From contig NC_015172.1 of the NCBI RefSeq assembly GCF_000190635.1, positions 496,001 through 560,000 of the forward strand: DNA of 64,000 nucleotides, given 5' to 3'. Shown one piece after another: positions 9,311 through 19,560 of this stretch; within the stretch, counting starts at the first letter, position 1, and the number at the start of each line of letters is the position of its first letter. The notes under the pieces are model-generated. The model was not told where the DNA came from and ran no database searches. It was given only the letters and a program-made list of their open reading frames with translations. This DNA comes from Syntrophobotulus glycolicus DSM 8271 (lineage in GTDB: Bacteria > Bacillota > Desulfitobacteriia > Desulfitobacteriales > Syntrophobotulaceae). The position numbers and the translations under genes are program-made.

Positions 9311-10162
9311 ATGAGGAAAACAGGCAAAAAATTTAGTTTGATTGAACACAGCGTAATACCGGGATTTGGAATAACGATGGGTTTTTCCCTGCTTTATCTC
9401 AGCTTGCTGGTTCTGATTCCAGTTTCCATGGTTTTTTTGAACAGCGCCAATATGGGATGGCAAAAATTTTGGGAGGTCGCCTTATCGGAAAGGGTCGTAG
9501 CTTCTTTAAAGGTATCGTTCAGTACTTCATTTTTAGCAGCTTTGGTCAATGCCATATTCGGGCTGCTCCTTGCCTGGGTCTTGGAACGATATACCTTTCC
9601 GGGCAAGAAAATAATAGACGGCTTGATCGATTTGCCTTTTGCCTTGCCCACCGCGGTCGCCGGAATAGCCCTAACCACCCTTTATTCCCCAAACGGCTGG
9701 ATAGGCAAATTATTTGCACCGTTAGGAATGAAAATAGCCTATACTCCCCTGGGCATTACCATAGCTTTGATTTTTATCAGTCTGCCTTTTGTCGTAAGGA
9801 CCGTGCAGCCTGTCTTGCAAAGCATTGACCCGGAAGTTGAGGAGGCGGCGGCTTGCTTAGGCGCGACAAGGTTTCAAACCTTCTATAAAGTGATCTTGCC
9901 GGCGCTGCTCCCGGCGGTGATTACAGGGTTTGCCCTGGCCTTCGCGCGGGCTTTGGGGGAATACGGTTCGGTTGTCTTTATTTCCGGGAATATGCCGATG
10001 TATACGGAAATTACCCCCCTCTTAATCCGGACAAAGCTTGAACAATATGACTATGCCGGAGGTACGGCTATTGCCGCCGTGATGCTGGTCATATCCTTCA
10101 TCATGCTGCTGGTGATTAATCTCATTCAGTGGTGGACAAATCACCGGGATAAAGCCAATTAG
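9311..10162 (+). CDS. cysT: Sulfate ABC transporter permease CysT (CysU)
   Basis: 283-residue membrane permease of the sulfate importer with about six membrane segments. The EAA loop that contacts the ATPase is clear ([25 protein letters not shown]). [14 protein letters not shown] and [17 protein letters not shown] are typical CysT motifs. The start ATG follows AAAGAGGTG. The next gene, cysW, follows within about ten bases. Confidence 0.95.
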   Translation: MRKTGKKFSLIEHSVIPGFGITMGFSLLYLSLLVLIPVSMVFLNSANMGWQKFWEVALSERVVASLKVSFSTSFLAALVNAIFGLLLAWVLERYTFPGKKIIDGLIDLPFALPTAVAGIALTTLYSPNGWIGKLFAPLGMKIAYTPLGITIALIFISLPFVVRTVQPVLQSIDPEVEEAAACLGATRFQTFYKVILPALLPAVITGFALAFARALGEYGSVVFISGNMPMYTEITPLLIRTKLEQYDYAGGTAIAAVMLVISFIMLLVINLIQWWTNHRDKAN

Positions 10163-10173
10163 GAGTGAGAAAA

Positions 10174-11010
10174 ATGAAGAAGAAAAATGGAAACGAATCG
10201 AAAGTTGTCAAGACACTCCTAATCACAATTGCGTTACTCTTTTTTGTGTGCATGCTTTTGTTTCCTTTGTTTTTAGTTTTCGCCAAGGCTTTCGAAAAAG
10301 GGGCCGCCTTATATTTGGCCTCCATCACAGATCCGATGGCCGGGAAAGCGATTAAGCTTACCCTTTTGACGATTGCAATTGTGGTTCCCATTAACACGGT
10401 ATTCGGTCTGGCTGCGGCCTGGGCCATTGCTAAATTCAAATTCAAGGGAAAAAATCTTTTGCTGACCTTGATTGATTTGCCGTTTGCGATTTCCCCCGTG
10501 GTTGCCGGACTGATCTTTGTTTTGCTTTTCAGCACAACCCACGGTTTATTTGCTTCAGTATTAAGTGAGTGGGGATTAAAGATTATTTTTGCTCCTCCCG
10601 GAATTGTCCTGGCGACTTTATTCGTCACTTTACCTTTTGTAGCCCGGGAACTGATCCCTTTAATGGAAGTTCAGGGAACTGCGGAAGAGGAAGCGGCGCT
10701 GACGTTAGGGGCCAGCGGATTTAAAACCTTTTTGCGTATTACTTTGCCGAATATCAAATGGGCGCTTCTCTATGGTGTCATGCTTACAGCGGCCCGGGCG
10801 GCAGGGGAGTTCGGCGCGGTTTCTGTAGTATCCGGGCATATTCGCGGCTTGACAAACACCATGTCTCTTTATGTCGAAATCTTATATAACGAGTACAAAT
10901 TTTCTGCGGCTTTTGCTGTAGCATCCTTATTGACGCTTATCGCAATCATTAATCTTGTCATCAAAAATATTGCCGATTGGAAGAACAAGAAAATCGAGGA
11001 GGAGCTATGA
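10174..11010 (+). CDS. cysW: Sulfate ABC transporter permease CysW
   Basis: 278-residue second permease. EAA loop: [26 protein letters not shown]; the CysW-type motif [19 protein letters not shown] is present. ATG at 10174 is preferred to GTG at 10165 because TTAGGAG lies about eight bases upstream. Its stop overlaps the cysA start (ATGA), which suggests translational coupling. Confidence 0.95.
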   Translation: MKKKNGNESKVVKTLLITIALLFFVCMLLFPLFLVFAKAFEKGAALYLASITDPMAGKAIKLTLLTIAIVVPINTVFGLAAAWAIAKFKFKGKNLLLTLIDLPFAISPVVAGLIFVLLFSTTHGLFASVLSEWGLKIIFAPPGIVLATLFVTLPFVARELIPLMEVQGTAEEEAALTLGASGFKTFLRITLPNIKWALLYGVMLTAARAAGEFGAVSVVSGHIRGLTNTMSLYVEILYNEYKFSAAFAVASLLTLIAIINLVIKNIADWKNKKIEEEL

Positions 11011-12080
11011 GTATAGAAATATTGAACATTACGAAATCGTTTGATTCCTTTAAAGCTCTAAGTCATATTGATCTGAATATCAAGACAGGGGAACTGGTTG
11101 CTTTGCTGGGGCCATCCGGTTCCGGGAAAACCACCCTGCTGAGAATTATTGCCGGTCTGGAGAACCCTGATTCCGGAAGCATTATTTTTGATGGACAGGA
11201 CAACACCGAAAAGAGCACTCAGGATCGCAAAGTAGGATTTGTTTTTCAACATTATGCTCTGTTCAAGCATATGACCGTGTTTGAGAATATTGCTTTTGGT
11301 CTGAAGGTCAGACCCTATAAGCTGAGACCCGGCAAAGAAGCGATCAACGAAAAAGTGAACGAGCTGTTGTCTCTGGTTAAGATGGAAGAACTGGCCAAAA
11401 GATACCCTTCTCAGCTTTCGGGCGGCCAACGGCAGAGAATTGCCCTGGCCCGGGCCTTGGCTGTCGAGCCCAAAGTCCTGCTCTTAGATGAACCCTTCGG
11501 TGCTCTGGATGCCAAGGTCCGGAAGGATCTCCGCCGGTGGCTGCGCAAGCTGCATGATGAATATCCGATCACCAGTGTTTTTGTAACGCATGATCAGGAA
11601 GAGGCTCTGGATGTAGCGGATAGAGTGGTTATCCTCAATCAGGGAAAAATAGAACAGATCGGCACACCGGAAGAAGTCTATGATAATCCGGTCAATCCCT
11701 TTGTTTATCATTTTTTGGGCAATGTCAATTTGTTTCACGGCAGAGTGCATGAAGGAAAGGTTGAGCTTGGTTCTTTAAAACTGGATGTACCCGAAAACAT
11801 CGGAATAAAGAATAAGGAAATTGTCAGCTATATCCGGCCGCACGATATTGAAATCAGAGTTAAGGATGAAGGAGAAGGCTTTATTGCGGCGGAGATTGTT
11901 TTCATCCGCGCCGTCGGTCCGATTGTCAATCTTGAACTGAAAAGACTGGATAGTGGAGATTATCTTGAAGCGGAGATCAGCAAAGAAGCTTTTAAAAGCT
12001 TGGAATTGCGGGAAAAACAAAAAGTTTTTCTCCGGCCTAAAGATTTCAGGGTTTTTACCCCGGAAGATTACGTGATTTAA
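11007..12080 (+). CDS. cysA: Sulfate ABC transporter ATP-binding protein CysA
   Basis: 357-residue ATPase. Walker [11 protein letters not shown] loop FVFQHYALF, signature [15 protein letters not shown], Walker [14 protein letters not shown] loop [10 protein letters not shown]. The C-terminal regulatory (TOBE-like) domain is present from about residue 235. The start overlaps cysW and follows GAGGAGGAGC. Completes the Sbp-CysT-CysW-CysA importer. Confidence 0.96.
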   Translation: MSIEILNITKSFDSFKALSHIDLNIKTGELVALLGPSGSGKTTLLRIIAGLENPDSGSIIFDGQDNTEKSTQDRKVGFVFQHYALFKHMTVFENIAFGLKVRPYKLRPGKEAINEKVNELLSLVKMEELAKRYPSQLSGGQRQRIALARALAVEPKVLLLDEPFGALDAKVRKDLRRWLRKLHDEYPITSVFVTHDQEEALDVADRVVILNQGKIEQIGTPEEVYDNPVNPFVYHFLGNVNLFHGRVHEGKVELGSLKLDVPENIGIKNKEIVSYIRPHDIEIRVKDEGEGFIAAEIVFIRAVGPIVNLELKRLDSGDYLEAEISKEAFKSLELREKQKVFLRPKDFRVFTPEDYVI

Positions 12081-12163
12081 GAAAAGTATTTTTTTTCTTT
12101 ACTTGTAACTAAATTGGTTAAAAGTTTGAGGGGAGAAGGGAAGGGGGTGAATGAACAGCAGTA

Positions 12164-13363
12164 ATGAAAAATAAAAATTTGCTTCATGGTCTGAGTGACG
12201 AATCCAAGAGAATATTAAAATTGTTCCTGCATAAAGGGGCGATGACGAAAAAACAGCTTTCCAAACTTTCCGGTTTAAAGCTTACGACGTTAAATCGAAT
12301 GATGCTCCCGCTGGAGGATTTAAACTTAATCGTCAAATCGGATATTGAAAAGTCTTCAGGAGGCCGCAAGCCGGCTCTCTATGATGTCAATGTCAAAGAT
12401 TATTATTTATTGGGGGTTGATATCTCCAGGCTCTATACCCAGATTGTTCTGACCAACCTTAAGATGAAGCCCTTGGAAAAGTACCGGTTTGATATGAATC
12501 AGGAATTAACTCCTGAGGCGACGCTGAAACGGATTTTAGAATGGATCCAGAATGTCCTGGCCAAGATCAAGGACGAATCCGTACTTGGTATAGGGATTGG
12601 AACGGTGGGCCCTTTAGACAGAGAGAACGGTGTGATTATTAATCCTGAAAATTTCGAAGCTCAAGGCTGGAAAAACATTGCCGTAAAATCCATATTCGAA
12701 GAAAAATTAGGCCTGCCTGTCCTGATCGATAACGGGGCCAATGCGGCAGTGCTGGCAGAAGCCAATTACGGGATAGGCAAAGGGATTAAAAATATTATGT
12801 ACCTGAATTGCGGGGTCGGGATCAGAACCGGATTTATTTCTTCGGGGATATTTGTGAGGACGGTCAACGATTCGGAGGATACCTTCGCCCATACTGTGAT
12901 CGATGTGAAGGGAAAGGAATGCCGGTGCGGCAATCATGGCTGCATTGAAAAGTATTCCTCCATTCACGCTATTTTGGAAGAGTTTGCGGACAGAGTCCAA
13001 AAAGGCGGTGTGACCAGAGTCAGCAAGCCTGCCCGCCAAATTTCCTATCTTGATATTTGCCGGGCAGCCGAAGACGACGACCCCCTTTCAGCAGAGGTCA
13101 TTCAAAACGCGGCTCTGATCATGGGAACAGGATTGGCAAACTTTATTCAGCTTTTCAATCCGGGTATTGTTGTTTTAAGCGGGCCCCTTATCCGCTACTC
13201 CAAGCTTTTTTATGAAGAATGTGTGAGGGCCGCTCGCCGGAAAAGTTTTTGGAATCAAGGCAACAACATTAACTTCAGCAGAGGGGGATCCTTCGCTGAA
13301 AATGCCATTTCTATCGGTTCGGCGGCTCTGGTGGTTGAAAATTTGTTCAATCATACGGGTTGA
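12164..13363 (+). CDS. ROK-family transcriptional regulator
   Basis: 399 residues. An N-terminal winged HTH (about 15-70, GAMTKKQLSKLSGLKLTTLNRM) precedes a ROK domain with the sugar-kinase-like ATP motif (LLGVDISRLYTQIV), GIGTVGPLDRENGVI, DNGANAAVLAEA and the zinc cluster CRCGNHGCIEKYSS. ROK regulators usually sense sugars or sugar phosphates. Here it lies between sulfate transport and sulfate activation genes, all same strand, so a role in sulfur control is possible but inferred only from position. A 7-codon reading frame at 12151-12174, with the better ribosome site, overlaps the start. Confidence 0.85.
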   Translation: MKNKNLLHGLSDESKRILKLFLHKGAMTKKQLSKLSGLKLTTLNRMMLPLEDLNLIVKSDIEKSSGGRKPALYDVNVKDYYLLGVDISRLYTQIVLTNLKMKPLEKYRFDMNQELTPEATLKRILEWIQNVLAKIKDESVLGIGIGTVGPLDRENGVIINPENFEAQGWKNIAVKSIFEEKLGLPVLIDNGANAAVLAEANYGIGKGIKNIMYLNCGVGIRTGFISSGIFVRTVNDSEDTFAHTVIDVKGKECRCGNHGCIEKYSSIHAILEEFADRVQKGGVTRVSKPARQISYLDICRAAEDDDPLSAEVIQNAALIMGTGLANFIQLFNPGIVVLSGPLIRYSKLFYEECVRAARRKSFWNQGNNINFSRGGSFAENAISIGSAALVVENLFNHTG

Positions 13364-13407
13364 GCTTCTGAAAAACAAAAGAGAAAGTGAAAAGGAAGAG
13401 ATCGGGA

Positions 13408-14118
13408 ATGGAATTGGAGATTAAAGCCCTAAACAATAAATATGCGCAAAAAAGTCCGGAAGAGTTCCTGGGAGAAATCGTAGAAAGAGTCGGAACGGCT
13501 AAGATTGCCCTGGCTTCCAGCCTTTCCATAGAGGACCAGGTCCTGACCGCCATGCTGCTCAAAACAGAACCGAAAGCCAGAATTTTCTTTATCGACACCG
13601 GCCGGCACTTTCAAAAGACCTATGATCTGATGGAAGAAACCATGCACAGGTACCACTTTCATTATGAAGTCTATGCTCCGGAGAGTAAGGATCTGGAAGA
13701 GATGGTGGCCGGGCATGGTCCCAATCTTTTTTATGAGAGCATAGAGCTGCGGAAAAAATGCTGTGAGCTGAGAAAGGTTAAGCCCCTGCAAAGGGTTCTG
13801 AGTACGGTAGACGCCTGGATCTGCGGCTTGCGCAGGGAACAGTCCCCGACCCGGGAGGAAGTCAATCTGCTGGAGTGGGACGGCAATCAGGCCATTTATA
13901 AAGTCAACCCTCTGGCTTTTTGGAGTGAAGAAAAGATCTGGGACTACATCAGGAAGGAAAATGTCCCTTACAGCAGCTTATATGACAAGGGATTCCGCAG
14001 TATTGGCTGCCGCCCCTGTACCAGGGCGGTCAAGCCGGGAGAAGATGTGCGCGGCGGCCGGTGGTGGTGGGAGAGCCCGGATAAGAAAGAATGCGGGCTG
14101 CATATTGCCCAGCCCTGA
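13408..14118 (+). CDS. cysH: Adenylyl-sulfate (APS) reductase, CysH family
   Basis: 236 residues; reduces APS to sulfite and AMP with thioredoxin as donor. The cysteine pairs that bind the 4Fe-4S cluster are present (C118-C119 and C201/C204 in GCRPC), which marks the APS-using rather than PAPS-using type. The catalytic KECGLH motif (C229) is near the C-terminus. ATG 13408 follows AAGGAAGAG. The use of APS fits the loss of a working APS-kinase motif in the downstream cysN. Confidence 0.94.
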   Translation: MELEIKALNNKYAQKSPEEFLGEIVERVGTAKIALASSLSIEDQVLTAMLLKTEPKARIFFIDTGRHFQKTYDLMEETMHRYHFHYEVYAPESKDLEEMVAGHGPNLFYESIELRKKCCELRKVKPLQRVLSTVDAWICGLRREQSPTREEVNLLEWDGNQAIYKVNPLAFWSEEKIWDYIRKENVPYSSLYDKGFRSIGCRPCTRAVKPGEDVRGGRWWWESPDKKECGLHIAQP

Positions 14119-14183
14119 TCGTCCGAGATGTTTGGGATAACCTCATCTTTGGCATGAATACTTGCAGCACTGGAGGAAGAGAG

Positions 14184-15062
14184 ATGAATCATTTAGACAA
14201 GCTGGAAGCACAAAGCGTCTATATTCTGAGAGAAGCATACCGGGAATTCAAAAATATTTGTATGCTCTGGTCTATTGGCAAAGATAGCACAGTCCTTCTC
14301 TGGCTGGCCAGAAAAGCTTTCTTCGAACATGTTCCCATACCTCTGGTTCATATCGATACTCATTATAAAATTCCGGAAATGATTCAATACAGGGATAAGC
14401 TTGCTCATCAATGGCGGCTTACCATGATCTATGGAGAGAACAGTGAAGCTCTTCGGGAGAAAAGAACTTTTCCGGACGGCAAGGCGGACCGTCTGGCTTG
14501 CTGCCAGGCTTTAAAAACGGAAGCGCTGAAAAATACACTTTCCGGAGAATGGCCCAGATATGTGATGGATCTGAAGACCGGGAAATATATTGAAGACCAA
14601 AATAGGGAGAAATACACAGGGGTTATTGTAGGGGTAAGAGCAGATGAAGAGGGCAGCCGTTCCAAAGAAAGATATTTTTCTCCCCGGGATCAGGAAAATG
14701 ATTGGGATGTCGGGGACCAGCCCCCGGAATTTTGGAACCAGTTCAAAACGGATTTTGCTCCCGGTACCCATATCAGAATTCACCCCCTGCTCGATTGGAC
14801 AGAGCTGAATGTCTGGGAATATATCGAGAGAGAGAAAATCCCGGTAACCTCCCTGTATTTCGATCAGGGCAGCGGCAAAAGGTACCGCTCTCTGGGCTGT
14901 TACCCCTGCACCCTGCCGGTTGAGTCAACAGCCCAAAATGTAAGGGAAATCATTGAAGAATTACAAAGCGGCAAATTTGCCAACATCGCCGAAAGATCAG
15001 GACGCGCTCAGGATAAAGATGACGGCGGGCTTGAAACCTTGAGAAGAGGCGGGTATATGTAA
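14184..15062 (+). CDS. cysD: Sulfate adenylyltransferase small subunit CysD
   Basis: 292-residue ATP-sulfurylase catalytic subunit, forming APS from sulfate and ATP together with the GTPase CysN. PP-loop [15 protein letters not shown] (about residues 27-41) and the CysD hallmarks [38 protein letters not shown] and [13 protein letters not shown]. Start at ATG after GGAGGAAGAGAG. The next gene begins one base after its stop. Confidence 0.95.
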   Translation: MNHLDKLEAQSVYILREAYREFKNICMLWSIGKDSTVLLWLARKAFFEHVPIPLVHIDTHYKIPEMIQYRDKLAHQWRLTMIYGENSEALREKRTFPDGKADRLACCQALKTEALKNTLSGEWPRYVMDLKTGKYIEDQNREKYTGVIVGVRADEEGSRSKERYFSPRDQENDWDVGDQPPEFWNQFKTDFAPGTHIRIHPLLDWTELNVWEYIEREKIPVTSLYFDQGSGKRYRSLGCYPCTLPVESTAQNVREIIEELQSGKFANIAERSGRAQDKDDGGLETLRRGGYM

Positions 15063-15063
15063 G

Positions 15064-16860
15064 ATGGAAACCAAAGAACAGATGAATATTGTGATTGTCG
15101 GTCATGTCGATCATGGCAAGAGCACGGTGATTGGAAGACTCCTGGCTGATACCGGTTCCCTGCCTGAGGGAAAACTGGAAGCGGTGAAAGAATACTGCCG
15201 GAAAAATTCCAGACCTTTTGAATATGCTTTCCTCTTAGATGCCTTGAAAGATGAACAGGCTCAGGGGATTACCATTGATACCGCCAGGTGCTTTTTTAAA
15301 ACGAACAAAAGAGATTATATTATCATTGATGCCCCGGGGCATATTGAATTTTTAAAAAATATGGTTACCGGAGCATCCAGGGCGGAAGCTGTCCTGTTGG
15401 TCATTGATGCCAAGGAAGGAATTCAAGAGAATTCCAAAAGACATGGCCATATTGTTTCTATGCTGGGTATTCACCAGGCAGTAGTTTTGGTGAACAAAAT
15501 GGATCTTGTTCATTTCGATCAGGGGGTCTTCGAGAAGATCACCGGAGAGTTTACGGAGTTCCTCCATAAAGTAAACATTAAGCCGGTCAATTTTATCCCT
15601 TTAAGCGCCTTCAACGGAGATAATATCGCGGTAAGATCTGAGCATACTCCATGGTACGGCGGCCCAACGGTTCTGGAGCAATTGGACCAATTCGCCAACA
15701 AAAAGGAAAACCAGGAGCTTCCGTTTAGAATGCCCGTCCAGGACATCTATAAATTCACCGAACAAGGGGATGACCGGCGGATCGTGGCGGGGACAGTCCT
15801 GAGCGGTAAAATCAGGACAGGAGATGAAGTCATTTTCCTGCCGTCCAAGAAAAGAAGCATAATTAAGAGTATCGAGGGCTTTCACGTGGCCCCCAGGACT
15901 ACGGCTTACGCAGACCAGGCCATCGGCCTTACTCTGGAAACACAAATTTATATCAAACCCGGCGAACTGCTGGTTAAAGCGGAGGAGTCACAGCCTGTCC
16001 TCAGTTCCCGCTTCAGAGCCAATATCTTTTGGGTCGGGAAAGCGCCGCTAATCAAAAACAAAAATTATAAGCTGAAAATCGGGACCATGCGGATTGGGGT
16101 TAAGCTGGTCGAAATCCTGAACATCATTGATGCGGCCGAACTCAATATTGATAGGTTCAAAGACCAGGTGGAACGGCACGATGTAGCCGAATGCATCTTA
16201 GAAACAGTGAAGCCCATAGCCTTTGATCCCATCTCGGAGCTCGAACTGACCGGAAGATTTGTGATTGTGGATAATTATGAAATATCCGGCGGCGGGATTA
16301 TTTTGGCAGGAGTCTCCGATTCCGGACATACTCTCCTGGAACATGTCCGGGACAGGGAATTCCTATGGGAAAAAGGCCTGATTTCCTCCCAGCGCAGAAA
16401 AGAAGCCTATGGACATAAGTCCAAATTTATTGTGATCACCTCAGGCAGTGAAGGCAGCGAAAAAGTCATTCAGGATATTGGCAAGGATCTGGAACAGGAG
16501 CTTTTTAACAGGAGGTATAAGACATATTATCTTGGTGTGGCCAGCCTTCTTCACGGACTTGGAGCCGAGGCCAAAGATGAATATGAAGGACGGGAGGAGC
16601 ATATCCGCCAAATCGGCGAACTGGCCAGAATCTTTACCGACTCCGGGCAGATCTTCATCACCTCGGTCTTTAACCTGGATGATTATGAAGCGGAAAAGCT
16701 GAAAGTTCTGAACCGGCCCAATGACATTTTAATCATTAATATCGGGGAAACACCATTTGACAGTTTCCGGCCCGATGCCAAGATCAACCCGGAAGGAGCA
16801 GTCAAGGCGGTGTGCGCCCTCCTACAACAGCATGAAATCATCCTCGACTATTATATTTGA
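15064..16860 (+). CDS. cysN: Sulfate adenylyltransferase large subunit CysN with a degenerate APS-kinase tail
   Basis: 598 residues. The N-terminal GTPase has G1 GHVDHGKST (13-21), G3 DAPGH and G4 NKMD, then EF-Tu-like beta domains to about residue 430. From about 435 the rest aligns in layout with CysC (APS kinase) as in CysNC fusions, but the P-loop expected as GLSGSGKST reads SGSEGSEK (460-467) with the key Gly and Lys-Ser/Thr lost, and other kinase motifs are weak. So the tail is likely a catalytically dead remnant with a structural role. This is consistent with direct APS reduction by the upstream CysH. Confidence 0.9.
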   Translation: METKEQMNIVIVGHVDHGKSTVIGRLLADTGSLPEGKLEAVKEYCRKNSRPFEYAFLLDALKDEQAQGITIDTARCFFKTNKRDYIIIDAPGHIEFLKNMVTGASRAEAVLLVIDAKEGIQENSKRHGHIVSMLGIHQAVVLVNKMDLVHFDQGVFEKITGEFTEFLHKVNIKPVNFIPLSAFNGDNIAVRSEHTPWYGGPTVLEQLDQFANKKENQELPFRMPVQDIYKFTEQGDDRRIVAGTVLSGKIRTGDEVIFLPSKKRSIIKSIEGFHVAPRTTAYADQAIGLTLETQIYIKPGELLVKAEESQPVLSSRFRANIFWVGKAPLIKNKNYKLKIGTMRIGVKLVEILNIIDAAELNIDRFKDQVERHDVAECILETVKPIAFDPISELELTGRFVIVDNYEISGGGIILAGVSDSGHTLLEHVRDREFLWEKGLISSQRRKEAYGHKSKFIVITSGSEGSEKVIQDIGKDLEQELFNRRYKTYYLGVASLLHGLGAEAKDEYEGREEHIRQIGELARIFTDSGQIFITSVFNLDDYEAEKLKVLNRPNDILIINIGETPFDSFRPDAKINPEGAVKAVCALLQQHEIILDYYI

Positions 16861-16861
16861 C

Positions 16862-16932
16862 GGCCACGGAGGGCCTAATGCCGTGGTGCCAAGGATGGCA
16901 AGGAGCGGCAAGGCCATGGAGGGCCTAACGCC
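16862..16932. repeat. Two 21-bp direct repeats between cysN and hcyS
   Basis: GGCCACGGAGGGCCTAATGCC (16862-16882, last base excluded for matching) and its near copy at 16912-16932 differ at two positions. Each contains the GGAGGGCC core; between them lies GC-rich sequence with further GGCA motifs. No gene is visible in these 105 bases. It may fold in the mRNA upstream of hcyS. Confidence 0.6.
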
Positions 16933-16965
16933 TGTAATATTATATTTAACGGAGGACAAGAAACG

Positions 16966-17175
16966 ATGGAGATTACAGCAAATGGAAATAAGGTTATCCT
17001 GGAGAAAGAGAACTCGGTAAAAGAGCTTCTGGATACCCTCAAAGTTGAAATGCCCGAATATGTAACGGTTCAAATTAATGAAGATATCATTGACCGGGCA
17101 GATTTTGAGACATTGTTGGTGAAAGAAAATGACGTGGTTGAATTTCTTTATTTTATGGGAGGGGGAGCCCGATGA
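16966..17175 (+). CDS. hcyS: ThiS/MoaD-like sulfur-carrier protein with masked C-terminus (HcyS-type)
   Basis: 69-residue beta-grasp protein (ThiS fold: MEITANGNKVILEKENSV..., VTVQINEDIIDR). Sulfur carriers must end in Gly-Gly; this one ends G65-G66-G67-A68-R69, two residues too long. In Wolinella the homologous HcyS ends in an extra Ala that a JAMM protease removes. A JAMM protease gene lies two genes downstream here. After trimming, the C-terminal Gly would be adenylated by the next gene product, turned into a thiocarboxylate and used by MetY for homocysteine. Start set by GGAGGACAAGAAACG before ATG. Confidence 0.85.
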   Translation: MEITANGNKVILEKENSVKELLDTLKVEMPEYVTVQINEDIIDRADFETLLVKENDVVEFLYFMGGGAR

Positions 17176-17984
17176 GTTTTTCTAATGAACAGCTTGAACG
17201 ATATTCCAGACACATTATTCTGAAAGACGTCGGGGTCAAAGGACAAAGAAAATTGCTGGAGGCTAAGGTTCTGATTGTAGGGACAGGGGGGCTGGGAGCA
17301 CCGGCCGCCATGTTCCTGGCCGCGGCGGGAATCGGCACGATAGGTCTGGTGGATTTTGACGCTGTTGAGTTGTCTAATCTGCAGAGGCAGATTATCCATT
17401 TGACAAAGGATGTCGGCAAGCCCAAAGTGCGATCGGGCCAAGAAACCATCAATGAAATGAATCCTGATGTTGATGTCCGCACTTACCAGGAATGGGTGAG
17501 CTCTGCCAATATTCAAGACATCATTAATGACCAGGATTATGATTTTATTATTGACGGCACAGATAATTTTCCGGCTAAATTCTTAATCAATGATGCTTGT
17601 GTTCTGAGCCAGAAACCTTTTTCCCATGCCGGAATTATCAGGTTTCAGGGCCAGACCATGACCTATGTGCCCGGACAGGGGCCCTGTTACAGGTGTGTCT
17701 TCAAAAATCCGCCGCCTCCCGATAGTGTGCCGACCTGCAAACAGGCCGGAGTGTTGGGGGTCATGGGCGGAATCATCGGGACAATTCAGGCTACCGAAGC
17801 GATCAAATCTGTGCTGGGCATAGGTGATCTGCTGACCGGGCATCTCCTGACTTACGATGCCTTGAAAATGGAGTTTAGAAAAATCAAACTGGCCAGTGAT
17901 AAAAAGTGCCGCATTTGCGGCGAAAACCCCTCTATTCATGAGCTGATCGACTATGAGCAAGCGGTTTGTGATTTTAAACATTAA
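17172..17984 (+). CDS. hcyF: E1-like ThiF/MoeB-family adenylyltransferase (HcyF-type)
   Basis: 270 residues; adenylates the C-terminal Gly of the sulfur carrier. ATP-binding GTGGLGAPAAMFLAAAGIG (about 35-53), LVDFDAVELSNLQRQ, conserved Asp in IIDGTDNF, and a zinc site from CYRC and CRIC. No rhodanese domain, so sulfide probably comes from sulfite reductase rather than from a persulfide. The start overlaps the carrier gene stop (ATGA), which couples the two. Confidence 0.92.
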   Translation: MSFSNEQLERYSRHIILKDVGVKGQRKLLEAKVLIVGTGGLGAPAAMFLAAAGIGTIGLVDFDAVELSNLQRQIIHLTKDVGKPKVRSGQETINEMNPDVDVRTYQEWVSSANIQDIINDQDYDFIIDGTDNFPAKFLINDACVLSQKPFSHAGIIRFQGQTMTYVPGQGPCYRCVFKNPPPPDSVPTCKQAGVLGVMGGIIGTIQATEAIKSVLGIGDLLTGHLLTYDALKMEFRKIKLASDKKCRICGENPSIHELIDYEQAVCDFKH

Positions 17985-18016
17985 GCTGTTAACCGGAAAG
18001 AATACAGAGTAAGTAG

Positions 18017-18448
18017 GTGTTGGAATTGATAGTGATTTCTCAACGGCAGTTCAATGAAGTCCTGAACCATACTCTTCAGGGTTTTCCCAATGAGGCCTGC
18101 GGGCTTCTGGGAGGAAAAATCGAGGGTGATCTTAAACACATTGAAAAGGTTTATCTTCTGACCAATACAGATCACAGCCCGGAACATTTCTCCATGGACC
18201 CGAAAGAGCAATTCGCGGCAATTAAGGATATGCGCACTAATGGCTGGGTGATGCTGGGAAACTTTCACAGCCACCCCGGATCACCTTCCCGCCCGTCGGA
18301 GGAGGACAAAAGATTAGCCTTTGACCCGGAGATGAGCTATTTGATCTTGTCCCTATTGGATCGGAACAACCCTGTTCTGAAGAGCTTTAAAATCTTAAAG
18401 AATACAGTGGAAGAAGAAGAAATCATATGTTCGGAGGAGGCTGGATAA
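18017..18448 (+). CDS. hcyD: JAMM/MPN metalloprotease (HcyD-type)
   Basis: 143 residues. Complete JAMM zinc motif: E26 in PNEACG, then H84-x-H86-x7-S94-x2-D97 (HSHPGSPSRPSEED). In the Wolinella pathway HcyD removes the extra residue from the carrier protein and later cuts homocysteine from the carrier-amino-acid adduct; the Mycobacterium Mec protein does the latter for CysO-cysteine. Start codon uncertain: GTG 18017, TTG 18020 or TTG 18026 are all possible behind a weak GTAGGTG site. Confidence 0.9.
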   Translation: MLELIVISQRQFNEVLNHTLQGFPNEACGLLGGKIEGDLKHIEKVYLLTNTDHSPEHFSMDPKEQFAAIKDMRTNGWVMLGNFHSHPGSPSRPSEEDKRLAFDPEMSYLILSLLDRNNPVLKSFKILKNTVEEEEIICSEEAG

Positions 18449-19315
18449 ATGCCTGAGGTTGATTATAAAGAGCTGAAAAAAGGCGGCTTTATGCGCCAGG
18501 TTCAGAAAGATCACTTTTCCTTAAGACTGAGAATTGTTGGCGGTCAGATTCAGGCCGGTCAGCTGCAAAAGGTCTATGAAATTGCCCGGGAGTACGGGCA
18601 GGGTGATATTCACATGACTTCCCGGCAAAGCATTGAGATTCCTTTTATCAAACTCAAGGATATTGATGCCGTGAAAAAAGAACTGACTGAAGCAGGCTTG
18701 CAGCCCGGAGCGTGCGGACCAAGGGTCAGAACGATCACGGCCTGTCAGGGCGGTGCGATTTGCCCCAGCGGTCTCATTGACACAGCTGTACTGGCCCGGG
18801 AATTCGACCAAAAATACTATGCCAGGGAATTGCCTCATAAATTTAAGCTGGGAATTACCGGCTGCCGCAATAATTGCCTCAAGGCTGAGGAGAATGATCT
18901 TGGGGTCAAAGGCGGAGTAAAACCGGAGTGGGGCATGGACAAATGTAATTTTTGCGGCCTTTGTGAAGCAGTATGTCCGGAAAAATCGATTCGTCTTGAT
19001 CAAGAAAACCGCAAGCTTGAGCTGAATACACGAACCTGCAATGATTGCGGACGCTGTGTCAAGGTCTGTCCGGTCGAAGCCTGGGTAGGCCAAAGCGGAT
19101 TTATTGTTTATTTTGGCGGACTGTTTGGAAACCGGATTGCCATCGGCAAACAGCTTTTCCCGATTGTTTTTTCCACGGAAGTCCTTCATCAAGTGATTGA
19201 AACCACACTTCACTTTTTTCAGCAATATGCCAAGCCCAGTGAAAGATTCCGCAATACGCTTGATCGGGTGGGCTGGGAATTGCTTGAAAAGGAATTAAAG
19301 GAGGTTGTGAAATGA
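18449..19315 (+). CDS. Small siroheme sulfite reductase with 4Fe-4S ferredoxin domain
   Basis: 288 residues. An N-terminal ferredoxin-like half-domain (MTSRQSIEIPF), then the siroheme-4Fe-4S ligands (TACQGGAICPSGL and GITGCRNNCLK), interrupted by a two-cluster ferredoxin insert (CNFCGLCEAVCPE, CNDCGRCVKVCPV). It reduces sulfite to sulfide; half-size single-repeat enzymes of this kind are found in anaerobes. The gene starts directly after the hcyD stop. It would supply bisulfide for HcyS thiocarboxylate. Siroheme is made by the downstream sirC pathway. Confidence 0.9.
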   Translation: MPEVDYKELKKGGFMRQVQKDHFSLRLRIVGGQIQAGQLQKVYEIAREYGQGDIHMTSRQSIEIPFIKLKDIDAVKKELTEAGLQPGACGPRVRTITACQGGAICPSGLIDTAVLAREFDQKYYARELPHKFKLGITGCRNNCLKAEENDLGVKGGVKPEWGMDKCNFCGLCEAVCPEKSIRLDQENRKLELNTRTCNDCGRCVKVCPVEAWVGQSGFIVYFGGLFGNRIAIGKQLFPIVFSTEVLHQVIETTLHFFQQYAKPSERFRNTLDRVGWELLEKELKEVVK

Positions 19316-19560
19316 GTGTGCAAAAAAGCGACGCTTTTGTCGATATTACCGATGTCGTCTGTCCAATCACATTTGTGAAAACAAAGGTGGCGATAGAGGA
19401 GCTGGAAAAGGGCCAGGTCCTGGAAATTCTGATGAATGAGGGAGAACCAATTCAAAATGTTCCCCGGAGTCTAAAGGACGAAAGCCATAAAATCATCAAT
19501 GTGCAAAATAATGGGAATGGGACCTATACCGTATTAGTCGAGAAGGACGGACTGGCATGA
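19312..19560 (+). CDS. TusA/SirA-like sulfurtransferase protein
   Basis: 82 residues with the TusA fold pattern and the single conserved Cys in VCPITFVKTK. TusA proteins pass sulfur as a persulfide. Its start overlaps the stop of the sulfite reductase gene and its own stop overlaps metY, so all three are co-translated. It probably handles sulfide or persulfide between the reductase and the carrier protein; this role is inferred from position. Confidence 0.88.
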   Translation: MSVQKSDAFVDITDVVCPITFVKTKVAIEELEKGQVLEILMNEGEPIQNVPRSLKDESHKIINVQNNGNGTYTVLVEKDGLA

